From Diplonema papillatum (taxonomy: Eukaryota > Euglenozoa > Diplonemea > Diplonemida > Diplonemidae), in the NCBI GenBank assembly GCA_030068145.1, contig JAPJBO010000258.1, forward strand, positions 62,001 through 126,000: a stretch of DNA of 64,000 nucleotides, written 5' to 3'. The position numbers were made by a program, and so were the translations under genes. Under the pieces are notes generated by a model. The model was not told where the DNA came from. It worked only from the letters and a program-made list of their open reading frames with translations, and searched no databases. Every line of letters starts with the position of its first letter. The stretch's first letter is position 1. This document shows, one piece after another, positions 1-8,689 of the stretch.

Positions 1-192
1 GCATTATTCATTCCTAAAAAGATTCCTACAATCTTTGTTTGTGCGTGCCGGTTGATCGTTTTCCCACTTGTATTTACCCTGTGTGTATTCAGGTAAGGAA
101 TTCTGATCAACCACCAAAACACGCTGCCTACGTCTTTTTAGCCTGCACAATACATTGAAGGGCAACCCACAAGATTGGTAGTACTAAAAAGG
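1..192 (+). repeat. Dispersed repeat R1, copy a
   Basis: This segment recurs nearly unchanged at 2265-2441 and 34190-34366. Part of it recurs inverted at about 56296-56357. Its landmarks are a stretch containing GTTGATCGTTTTCCCACTTG and a terminal part ending in TAGTACTAAAA. No coding capacity or terminal inverted repeat was recognised. It could be a non-autonomous mobile element or a segmental-duplication unit. Bases 193-410 hold nothing I can identify. Confidence 0.7.
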
Positions 193-410
193 TCGGATCT
201 TCCACCTGCTGATGTCGGGATGGGAAAGGAGGAAGACTCGGTGGCTGAGCTTTAGTGGGATTCGGGCGGTCTCAAGAGTTGGAATAAAGTGTCGACTTGG
301 TATCGGACAGTAGTGTGCTAGCTTCGTTCAACCGTGAGTCTAATACGCAGGGTTCGCCCGTTCTTTTCATCGGGAAGGATCACAAGAACCTCGTCATAGG
401 GAGGTTTTGT

Positions 411-1440
411 TCGTTCACCAACAGGGTTCGTGGGCTGAGCTCAGAGGTTGGCCGTCGCGCTACTGAGAGAAATAGTGCGAGTTCCGACTTCCGGACTATC
501 CATCGGGTTGCGCCTTCTCAGCCTTAAATTTGTTCATCCACCAACAGGGTTCGTGGGCTGAGCTCAGACCGTCGTGAGACAAGTTGGCTTTGCCCTGCCG
601 ATGGAGAGAGAGCAGCATTACCACCGTTGTATTTGTTCACCGTTATGAGACAGGATGGTTTTTGCCCTGCCGATGGAGAGAGAGCAGCATTACCACCGTT
701 GTATTTGTTCACCGTTATGAGACAGGATGGTTTTTGCCCTGCCGATGGAGAGAGAGCAGCAAGTACCACCGTTGTATTTGTTCACCGTTATGAGACAGGA
801 TGGTTTTTGCCCTGCTGATGGAGAAAGAGCAGCAATCTCATCGTTGTATTCGTTCACCAACTAACCGGGAGTGAGCTGGGTTCAGACCGTTTTGAGACAG
901 GTTGGCCTTTGCTCTACTGAGAGAGATTGTGCGAGCGCCGATCTTTTGACTATTCATCGGGTTGCGCCTTCTCAGTCTTGTGTCTGTTCAGACCGACGTG
1001 AGACAAGTTGGATTTACCCTACTGATGGAGAGACGGGGTAGCATTCTCATCGTTGTATGTGTTCACCGACTAACCGGGAACGTGAGCTGGGTTCAGACCG
1101 TTTTGAGACAGATTGGCCTTCGCTCTACTGAGAGAGATTGTGCGAGCTCTTTCTCATCTTTTGACTATGCATCGGGTTGCGCCTTCTCAGTCTTGTATCT
1201 GTTCAGACCGTCGTGAGACCAGTTGGATTTGCCCTACTGATGGAGAGACGGGGTAGCATTCTCATCGTTGTATGTGTTCACCGTTATGAGACAGGATGGT
1301 TTTGCCTGCTGATGGAGAGATCCGACTTCCTGACTATCCCATCGAGTAGCATTCTCATTGTTGGGTTGTTCACCCACTGTGAGCTGGGGTGCAGACCTTC
1401 GTGAGACAGGTTGGCTTCCTGCTGCTGTCGAATCAAGGGA
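411..1440 (+). repeat. Degenerate tandem repeats derived from LSU (28S) rRNA
   Basis: At least six sub-copies carry the near-universal LSU rRNA segment read as GACCGTCGTGAGACAGGTT, in exact or mutated form: about 565-590, 868-910, 989-1022, 1079-1120, 1200-1245 and 1381-1415. Several are preceded by the matching upstream rRNA bases (TTCACCGACTAACCGGGAA, then GTGAGCTGGG) and followed by TTTACCCTACTGATGG, the order found in the late part of eukaryotic LSU rRNA. The copies are scrambled and diverged, so this is not a working rRNA gene. Short open frames across it on both strands are by-products. Confidence 0.72.
642..860 (+). repeat. 72-bp tandem units inside the rRNA-derived array
   Basis: Three near-identical units of 72-73 bp start at 642, 714 and 787. 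Each runs from GTTATGAGACAGGATGG through a GCCCTGCCGATGGAGAG block to TTTGTTCACC. They look like a recent local amplification of one rRNA-derived sub-copy. Confidence 0.75.
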
Positions 1441-1962
1441 GAGAGTGAGACAAGGCTGAAACATTGCTTGAGCCGAACGGCGAGGACTGGGAGTGGTTCC
1501 AGCCCTGCTGAGGCATGCCGACTCGATGAGGCGAGAATGGCCCGATCCAGACTGTAGACGGTAATGCGTTGTGTCCGGGTTTGGAGGACACGTGGCTCCC
1601 GTGTGTGAGCACTAATGGGAAAGGTAACAAAGTGACTTGGCTCTTCTTGCGCAGAGCCACTCTCTTGAGAACTTTGCTTGCGTAATCTACCGATAGGTTG
1701 GCCAATGCGCCCGATGCCGCAAACCGTCACGTTTGCGTGATTGCAAATCGCGCAGGTTGTCACTGCAGGAACAGTTGAGTCGTAGCTCTTGGTTTGTATT
1801 TCCTACAAAGCAGGTGCTTATACAAGAAAAAAGACAGGCGATTGTTAGTACTAGATTGCTAGTACTAAAAATACTCGAGGGGCTGCCATGTGCTTACTTC
1901 GAAGGAGGCTAGAGGGGGAGAAACAATACAACTACAAAGTGGGTCTTTTTTGTTGAACGCTT
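1441..1962. other. No gene recognised
   Basis: A minus-strand open frame (1763-1284) overlaps this stretch, but it runs into the rRNA-derived array and resembles nothing. Bases about 1784-1880 hold broken pieces of repeats R1 and R2 (TTCCTACAAAGCAGGTGCTT; TTAGTACTA). Confidence 0.5.
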
Positions 1963-2094
1963 ACACCCGCCACTAAACCCAGATTCACCTGTGTTTCGTG
2001 TAGGCTACAGCACATTTACCTCCTTTGATCTTTTGCAGCTGGCAGCCTCCTCAAGTATTTCCTACAAAGCAGGTGCTTATACAAAGAAAAAGGT
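1963..2094 (+). repeat. Dispersed repeat R2, copy a
   Basis: About 130 bp match 17442-17577 with few differences. They start at ACACCCGCCACTAAACCCAG and end near AAAGCAGGTGCTTATA. No function is apparent. Confidence 0.7.
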
Positions 2095-2264
2095 GTTCGT
2101 ATTCGTCGCTTCTTCTCGCGGGGGTTGGTTCTGCATTAAGGAACGTTAGGTTCTCCGACGCCCGCCATCGTGAGCAGCACAAACTCAACAGGTTCGGTCA
2201 ACTATTTCCTGCAATACAGGAGTACTTTCAACAAGAAAGCTTTTCGGACTTTCTGAAAAAAAAA

Positions 2265-2441
2265 AAAAAAGACAGACGCTTCGTTTTGTTTGTGCGTGCC
2301 GGTTGATCGTTTTCCCACTTGTATTTACCCTGTGTGTATTCAGGTAAGGAATTCTGATCAACCACCAAAACACGCTGCCTACGTCTTTCTAGCCTGCACA
2401 ATACATTGAAGGGCAACCCACAAGATTGTTAGTACTAAAAA
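2265..2441 (+). repeat. Dispersed repeat R1, copy b
   Basis: Second copy of the 1-192 repeat. It is preceded by an A14 run (about 2257-2270) and ends at TTAGTACTAAAA. The A-run beside the copy could mean retroposition, but no target-site duplication was identified. Confidence 0.7.
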
Positions 2442-2829
2442 AACGCTAAAGAGGGCAAAGACCCCAGGGATGTCGATGGCAGCTGCCTTCCGAAAATGTC
2501 GATGCGACGAGAACGCGGGTCAACGGCACTCTTTGGATGAATGGTAGCTTGGAGATTTCGAGTTCTTTCGGAGTTGCTGACCGGTACCAGGGAAAGCCTG
2601 CTACACGGGAGCCAAGCTTCACGTGTTCGGCGGTACTGCAGAGCCACGGGCCTACGGGTCAAGTGGCTACCGATTTCCCAAACTAAAGCACCAAGGCTTG
2701 GCGCACCTTGGGACTTGGCCTTTTACTGACCCGACATCTGGCCGTTGGGGGGCGTTTTTTAGAGTGAAAGTTCGCTTGAGGATCTTTTTGGAAGCAAGCT
2801 GCGTTTCGCCTAGCTTCTTGTCAGCTTGC
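2442..2829. other. No gene recognised; contains one intron-terminal motif
   Basis: No convincing coding sequence. At about 2757-2790 lies a minus-strand copy of the short motif (AAGCGAACTTTCACTCTAAA) that also ends introns of gene 1 and lies in glucosidase introns. Confidence 0.45.
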
Positions 2830-2955
2830 TTCGACTTCAGCTGACCCGAAACCTGGCAGTTGCAAAACGTCGAGAGCTTCACGATCCGAAAAGCACCGTT
2901 GCGAACCGCAATCTGCGTCTCGCACGAGGCGGGGGCGTCAGCGGCACGGGCCCGG
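2830..2955 (-). pseudogene. Partial copy of the 3' end of gene 1 exon C
   Basis: This stretch duplicates 3413-3571, the 3' edge of exon C plus its flank, with an internal deletion of about 40 bp. Shared landmarks are CTTCAGCTGACCCGA, TTCACGATCCGAAAAGCACC and CGAGGCGGGGGCGTCAGCGG. It lies downstream of exon C in the direction of transcription. Confidence 0.7.
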
Positions 2956-3462
2956 GTAGTGAGCAGGAAGCGAAGCTGCAAAGAAGTCGAGAGCTGACGC
3001 ACAATCTGACAGCCGAGCTTCTTCATGCATGAAAACCGCTGGTGGCAGATGACGCTTGCCTCGCGTCAGAAGGCTTGACTCCCACATCAATGTGGCCAGA
3101 GCTAGGAAGTGGAAAAGCTACCTCCTGCTGCTACTGGCCGCAAGAGAGTTGAAGTATGGCTAAAGATAAAGTGGTGTCACCTGAGGGGGTAATCTCAGGG
3201 CCGCCCACGTGATAAGCCTTTGAGCAGCGGCTGCCGGCTTATCCCGTGACACCTTTTATATGTACGTTATTGAAAGAGTAGCGTGGCACTCTTACAGGTT
3301 CGTTCCCTCGTAGCTCGCCGGAAACGGGCACTCCAATGAAACTGGGTATGTTACCGTTTCAGGTTTGGATTTTGGGAGCATTGCCTCATGTGAATTCTGA
3401 GACCAATTCTGAGACTTCAGCTGACCCGATCTTGCAGTTAGCGAAGCAAGTCGGTCGAGACT
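2956..3462. repeat. 3' flank of gene 1 with dispersed repeat R5
   Basis: About 3200-3410 carries a repeat seen again at about 13570-13690 and its tandem copies, at 15850-16130, and in part at 17690-17780 and 23220-23320. Landmarks are GAGCAGCGGCTGCCGGCTTA, TCCCGTGACA and GTTACCGTTTCAGGTTTG. No coding sequence was recognised. Confidence 0.55.
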
Positions 3463-5640
3463 TCACGATCCGAAAAGCACCTTTGCGAACCGCAATCTGC
3501 GCACTTCGACGGCCTGCTTCTTGTTCGCGATGCTGCTGCGTCTCGCGCGAGGCGGGGGCGTCAGCGGCACAGGCACAGGCGCCCTCAGCGCCGCCACGTA
3601 CAGGTGGCCGAACGAAGGGGCCACCTTCGGCTGCTCCTTGCCCGCAGACGTCACGCACACCCGGCTGTGCGCCGAGCGCGGCCGCGGCCGCCTCCGCTCG
3701 CGCCTCCCGCCGCCGCCGACGACGCCCGTCCCCACCCTGCGCACCGCGTCCGAAAAGGGCACTTCGGCGCTGCGAGGCGTCGTGGCTCCGGCCAGCGGAG
3801 GCCCTGGGGGTGGGGAAGACACGCGGGAAGTGCGCAGCGACTTTGACGGGCCAGCGGCCGGCGCCGCGAGAGAGGAAGACGTGGGGCCGAGCACGCTCAG
3901 CTTCAAGCAGGAAGTGGGCGCGGCCGCTGGCGGGGCCGCCGCGGAAGGAGGCGTCGGGGTCAGCCGGCTGCGTCCCGACGCTGGGCGCCCCGAAAACGAG
4001 TTTCTTCGAAGTTCGTCGTCTTTCGGCGGAGAACGCGGGAAGGGGCGTTCCGGCGGAGAAACCGGCGGCGAACGAGTGTGCGCGGCCGCTGGTTGGCCAC
4101 CCGCAGAAGGCGCCAGGCTGTTCCCGGACGCAACTCGCCCCGAAAACGAGTTTCTTCGAAGTTCGTCGTCGTTCGGCGGAGAACACGGGAAGGGGCGTTC
4201 CGGAGGAGAAACCGGCGGCGCGCCATTCGGCAGCGAAGGAGTGGGTTGGCTACCTGCCGAAGGAGGCGTCGGGGTGATCCGACTGTCCCCGGACGTTGGA
4301 CGCACGAACACGAACCGCGAGTTGGAACGCCGTGCTTCGTCGTCTTTCGGCGGAAGCGGGGGTGGGGCAGGGCCTACAACCGGCGGCGCATCTTGCGCCT
4401 GACGCCGCGATTGGGAGTCGGCTGGGGCGCCGGGGGAGGAATTGCCGGGAAACTCTGCATTACGCAGCGAGGTGTGGGGATGTGCGTGCAGGTCGGGCGC
4501 TGCGGGAGTGTGCAGTACACTGACCGAACCGCTTGCCTGATGCTGCGGGGCGTCGTCGAGGGTGCTGAACGCCCTTCGCTGTTCACCGTGCCTTTGCGCC
4601 ACGGAGCTGCCCATGGGATAAGCAGCTGCGTTGACGCCGTGCGAAAAGGGCCCGGGCGCAATGGGGCTGCGGGGGGCACTGACCGGATGCTGCGGGGTGC
4701 CGTCGAAGGTGCTGAACGCATTTCGCTGTTCACCGTGCCTTTGCGCCACGGGGCTGCCCATGGGTTCAGCAGCGACGTTGCCGCCGCGCGAAAAGTGCCC
4801 GGACGCAATGGGGCTGCGGGGGGCACTGACCGGATGCTGAGGGGGGTCGTCGAAGGTACTGAACGCACTTCGCTGTTCACCGTGCCTTTGCGCCACGGGG
4901 CTGCCCATGGGATCAGCAGCGACGTTGCCGCCGCGCGAAAAGTGCCCGGGCGCATTGGGACTGTGCGGGGCACTGCCGCTTGCTTGATGCTGCGGGGTGT
5001 CGTCGAAGGACCTGAACGCACTCCGCTGCGCAACGGGACTCCCCGTGGAACCGGCGGCGCCGCGGGTCGCAGTGCCGCCGCCGCGCGTGAAGTGGCGGGC
5101 GAGAGGGCTGTGCAGTGTCGTGGGGCTGTGGGGCAGGACGGGGCTGTACGGGGATGTCGACACACACTGTGTGGTCGCGGCGGTGCGGGGGGTCGGTTCC
5201 GACGAGGGGGAGGACTGGGGGGGGTCCTGCGGGACCTGGTGGGAGACCGCTGTGCCCAGCAGGTCGGATACCGTGCCCTCCGCGGAGCGGGCCAGGGTGC
5301 GCAGGGCGTCCCTCGGGATCCATCCCTCGTGGATGTACTTCAGGATCGACGCCTGCGCCGCCCCGACGGCCCTTCCCGACGCGAGCTCGCCCGCCACGCG
5401 GCCGAGCAGCACGCTCTCCAGCACCAGCTTCGTCGCTCCCCCCTGCGGCTGGCCCAGGCCACCCTTCGGAAGCGCACGGTTCGGCCTCCAGGGGGGAGCT
5501 GAGTCCTCAGGAATGTCCCAGCTCGCCTCCTCTCTCTCCCGGGGGTGTTCACGAGCGTCCTCGCCGTAGGTCCGAAAATCGTGGAAAACCGCGGCTTTGA
5601 CGGCATCCGCGGTGCAGCGCACCACGCGCAACTTTTTGCC
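3463..5640 (-). CDS. Gene 1, exon C (last recognised exon; unknown function)
   Basis: Open on the minus strand for about 720 codons to a TGA at 3463. The exon probably begins at 5641 (after ACACACAG) or 5631 (after CAAAAAG). The 5631 choice keeps phase 0 with exon B. The first 130 residues look globular (CTADAVKAAVFHDFRTYGED; then a helical LVLESVLLGRVAGELASG). The rest is Pro/Ser/Arg-rich with two internal repeat families: about four copies of a 48-residue unit containing PMGSPVAQRHGEQR (DNA 4540-5100), and three of a unit containing PPERPFPRSPPKDDELRRN (DNA 3960-4330). I do not recognise the family. High GC and low complexity produce long shadow frames on both strands. A GTGCTT donor at 3480 could extend the gene beyond 3463, so the C-terminus is uncertain. 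A partial copy of this 3' edge lies at 2830-2955. Confidence 0.6.
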   Translation of the reverse strand, partial: GKKLRVVRCTADAVKAAVFHDFRTYGEDAREHPREREEASWDIPEDSAPPWRPNRALPKGGLGQPQGGATKLVLESVLLGRVAGELASGRAVGAAQASILKYIHEGWIPRDALRTLARSAEGTVSDLLGTAVSHQVPQDPPQSSPSSEPTPRTAATTQCVSTSPYSPVLPHSPTTLHSPLARHFTRGGGTATRGAAGSTGSPVAQRSAFRSFDDTPQHQASGSAPHSPNAPGHFSRGGNVAADPMGSPVAQRHGEQRSAFSTFDDPPQHPVSAPRSPIASGHFSRGGNVAAEPMGSPVAQRHGEQRNAFSTFDGTPQHPVSAPRSPIAPGPFSHGVNAAAYPMGSSVAQRHGEQRRAFSTLDDAPQHQASGSVSVLHTPAAPDLHAHPHTSLRNAEFPGNSSPGAPADSQSRRQAQDAPPVVGPAPPPLPPKDDEARRSNSRFVFVRPTSGDSRITPTPPSAGSQPTPSLPNGAPPVSPPERPFPCSPPNDDELRRNSFSGRVASGNSLAPSAGGQPAAAHTRSPPVSPPERPFPRSPPKDDELRRNSFSGRPASGRSRLTPTPPSAAAPPAAAPTSCLKLSVLGPTSSSLAAPAAGPSKSLRTSRVSSPPPGPPLAGATTPRSAEVPFSDAVRRVGTGVVGGGGRRERRRPRPRSAHSRVCVTSAGKEQPKVAPSFGHLYVAALRAPVPVPLTPPPRARRSSIANKKQAVEVRRLRFAKVLFGS

Positions 5641-5649
5641 GCTGTGTGT

Positions 5650-5890
5650 TTTTAGAGTTAAAGTTCGCTTGAAATACCGGGGTTTTAGGGTCTCCGTGTG
5701 ACCGTTCATGAATGGGTTCTCTTAGAGCAAGAAAGGGCTTTATGGTTACGGATTGTATATTTAGTGCATGCTTTCGTTATGGGTTATGGCTAGCCATATC
5801 CGGGACTGTTTGTGACCGACACCAAGTACATTCCTTCGTGGAGAGCAATCTTGGGCCCCCCACGTTCTACAAGTTGAGCAGGGGTTGCCT
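5650..5890 (-). repeat. Dispersed repeat R3, copy a (3' end of gene 1 intron B)
   Basis: About 240 bp recur at 34530-34770, inside intron 3 of the glucosidase gene. On the minus strand the segment ends with the shared intron-terminal motif (GGTCACACGGAGACCCTAAA ... CTCTAAAA) and runs directly into the exon C acceptor. The same element therefore lies in introns of two unrelated genes. Confidence 0.7.
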
Positions 5891-6845
5891 TGTAGCCCGT
5901 ACCGGTCTGTTGTCCGCGTTTTTATGTATTTTCTCGTAGAGTAGTGCTTGGGTTTCGCGACACTTGCGGTGCTTCACGTGGTGCGGGTTGCTTCCGCCCT
6001 AATATAAGGTTTTTTTTTTTTGGGGTAGATTTGCTGGGTAAAACTGTTCGTTGCTCGCCACAGTTAAGGCACTCTGGGCACACTGGGTACCCGTGGTTAG
6101 TGAGGTTATTGTGTTATCTATGCATTGTTGTGGTACACGGACAAAAATATTAGGGGCTTGGATTCGGTAGCCTTGTACTGTACAGGTGATTCTTTAGCGT
6201 TATTTGTGGATGCGCTGTGCATGCACACCACAGTACACCCGTAGAGGATACTACTGACTGTACGTATGCTACGAGGACTGTGTGTGGTGGATACCACATA
6301 CCATCCTACAGCCGGTAGAGGATACTACGTAGCTACGTAGCTGGTGCACTAGAGGATGAGCTCGTGCTGCGTGCTGCAGTACTCGTGGTACTCGTGGTAC
6401 TCGTAGTGGACGTAGGTGGATGTGCTCCTTGGCACTGTTCATGAGGAGTACCATGAGCCACTTCATGGCATCTGCTCCTACTACATGTAGGTGCTTAGTA
6501 GCTCTGCTGCCCTGTACCTCGTAGCTGTCACCCGCTAGAGAGAACAGCATGCTAGCAACCCAGGAGTGCACTATGCCTTGTAGCATGACTCCCTGGATGG
6601 GCTCAGCATGGACGCAGGTGGATACCATGGTGATGTGGTCCTCATACACACACACGCGTAGTACTATATAGAGAGTATACGCGTAGGTGTAGAGCTACAC
6701 CAACCACTGGTGGATGCTAGGTGGTGGATAGCGGTGGATGCTACCACCAGCATCCTCATACCATACCATCAGCTGTGGATGCACAATGCACTGTGCAGCG
6801 GAGCAGCAGAGCATAGCATACCATCAGCAGCAGTGGATACAATAC
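5891..6845. other. Intron B interior; low-complexity block at 6211-6845
   Basis: No gene. Compared with 31310-31345, where GCGTTATTTGTGGAT is followed at once by the R4 body, about 635 bp are inserted here between 6211 and 6846. The insert is rich in short palindromes and overlapping words such as GTGGATGCTACCACCAG and TACGTAGCTACGTAGC. Its origin is unknown. Confidence 0.5.
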
Positions 6846-7410
6846 CAAGGTCGGTATTTTAAAGTCTCCGGTTGACCGTAGAGGCTTGGGTATGGCGGGG
6901 GGTTGAGAAAAGTAAAAGAGTGCGACTCGTTTCGGGTGTTGTGTCACTCCGTTGTGAAACCTTGTGAAGTCCCCTAACGCGTTTAGAGGGTGCTTGGGTT
7001 TGGGTAGGGTGTGGTCGTTCTGCTGCGGCGTGAAAAGCCAGGAAGTTTCGACGCTAATCTTCGACTCTTGATTAAGTTCACCGGGTTGCGTGCTCATCAG
7101 GAAGATCCCGGTGCCTGGCTTTTCTTCTGGGTGGTTTCGTGTTGATCGGCGGCTGTGTGTTACGAGGCACGGATTAGGGGATGAAAAAAGGAAAAAGAAA
7201 TGGGGGAGAAAAAGAAGGGGGGGAGAGGGGGAGAGGGGAAGTTGGGGTGTTGAGGGTTGTCCTCGGGGTACGGGGGGGGGGTGGTTGGAGGGTTTGAGTG
7301 ACAGAGGTTACGCTTGCGTGTTCGCATGAAGGCTCGTTGGCTCGAAGAAGTGGAAGTAGCGTAGGTTATTGTTCGATGTTATTCTTACAGTTGTAAGATG
7401 TGATAAAAAA
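6846..7410. repeat. Dispersed repeat R4, copy a
   Basis: About 560 bp match 31320-31862. They start at GGTCGGTATTTTAAAGTCTC, pass through a purine-rich stretch (GGGGGAGAAAAAGAAGGGGG) and end near a long A/T run at 7403-7420. Partial inverted copies lie at 28317-28500 and 37568-37795. No protein is encoded. Confidence 0.75.
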
Positions 7411-7420
7411 AATTTTTTCT

Positions 7421-8689
7421 TTAGAGTGAAAATTCGCTTGATGATCCGAGGGTTTAAAGTCTCTGGGTGACCATCGTCGAAAGTTCTTTTGAGGTGTCGT
7501 ATACTATAATATAGTGTACCAGTGTTCTGTCCACCCTACCAGATTAGAGTGAGTACATTCCAGTCCGTAATTAATCAACTTCTAATTCGTGAAGACCGCC
7601 AAATCCGTGAAAAAGTAACTAATTCCTTCACGAACAGAAATTCGCAAAATTCAGCTTCATGGTTTACAGAGCCCCTCTTTGCGCTAGCAGGTGTCAGGGC
7701 AGCAGATTCCAGCAAAAATAATAAACACATCCAGAAGCGCCCGTCTGAAAAACAATTAATTCCTTCACGAAATAGCTCTTCACAGAATACAATTCTTCAA
7801 GATATTACTTGATTAATTACGGACTGGAATGTACAATTACTCTGTTTGCGGCGGCAATGGTAAAAGCGGCATACCCGTTCTTTTTCGGGCTGTGGATGAT
7901 GCTCCCCTCGCAGCCGCGCAGGTGCGGCCCCGCCGGCATCCAGTCGGCCTCGGCGGCAGCGAGGCCCGTCGGCCACTTGACGGCTTGCACGACGGACGAG
8001 CAGGTGTCGGTGCACACACTTCCAGCCTCGACGCGCCTCCCAGCAGCACATTGACATTTGTACATCGGTACAACAAATAGAGGCGCTTGTACTTTTATGC
8101 AAGTGCCTTTTTAGAGTGAAAAATTCGCTTGATGATCCGAGGGTTTAAAGTCTCTGAGTGACCATCGTCGAAAGTTCTTTTGAGGTGTCGTATACTATAT
8201 AGTGTACCAGTGTTCTGTCCACCCTACCAGGTTAGAGTGAGTACATGTGTACAATATTACTCTGTTTACGGCGGCAATGGTAAAAGCGGCATACCCGTTC
8301 TTTTTCGGGCTGTGGATGATGCTCCCCTCGCAGCCGCGCAGGTGCGGCCCCGCCGGCATCCAGTCGGCCTCGGCGGCAGCGAGGCCCGTCGGCCACTTGA
8401 CGGCTTGCACGACGGACGAGCAGGTGTCGGTGCACACACTTCCAGCCTCGACGCGCCTCCCAGCAGCACATTGACATTTGTACATCGGTACAACAAATAG
8501 AGGCGCTTGTACTTTTATGCAAGTGCCTTTTTAGAGTGAAAAATTCGCTTGATGATCCGAGGGTTTAAAGTCTCTGAGTGACCATCGTCGAAAGTTCTTT
8601 TGAGGTGTCGTATACTATATAGTGTACCAGTGTTCTGTCCACCCTACCAGGTTAGAGTGAGTACATGTGTACAATATTACTCTGTTTAC
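7421..8689 (-). repeat. Tandem copies of the 3' edge of gene 1 exon B plus intron
   Basis: A 420-bp unit is repeated (starts about 7421, 8108 and 8528; the first interval holds extra sequence at 7540-7830). Each unit carries the intron-terminal motif followed by the last 75 or so codons of exon B (CSSVVQAVKWPTGLAAAEA; SIIHSPKKNGYAAFTIAA). The middle copy keeps the donor GTAAAC at 8269. The first copy has GCAAAC instead and lacks a GT. The genuine exon end is the third copy, at 8690. The open frames at 7817-8080 and 8195-8500 are these partial copies. Confidence 0.75.

Noticed and set aside
1284-1763. Minus-strand 159-codon ORF starting MTTCAICNHANVTVCGIG
   Set aside because: The Cys-rich start is suggestive of a zinc motif, but the second half is antisense of the rRNA-derived array and there is no other support.
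4078-5502. Plus-strand ORF of 474 codons
   Set aside because: It lies opposite the repeat-rich exon C. High GC and whole-codon repeats keep all frames open, and the minus frame has the globular start and a consistent splice phase.
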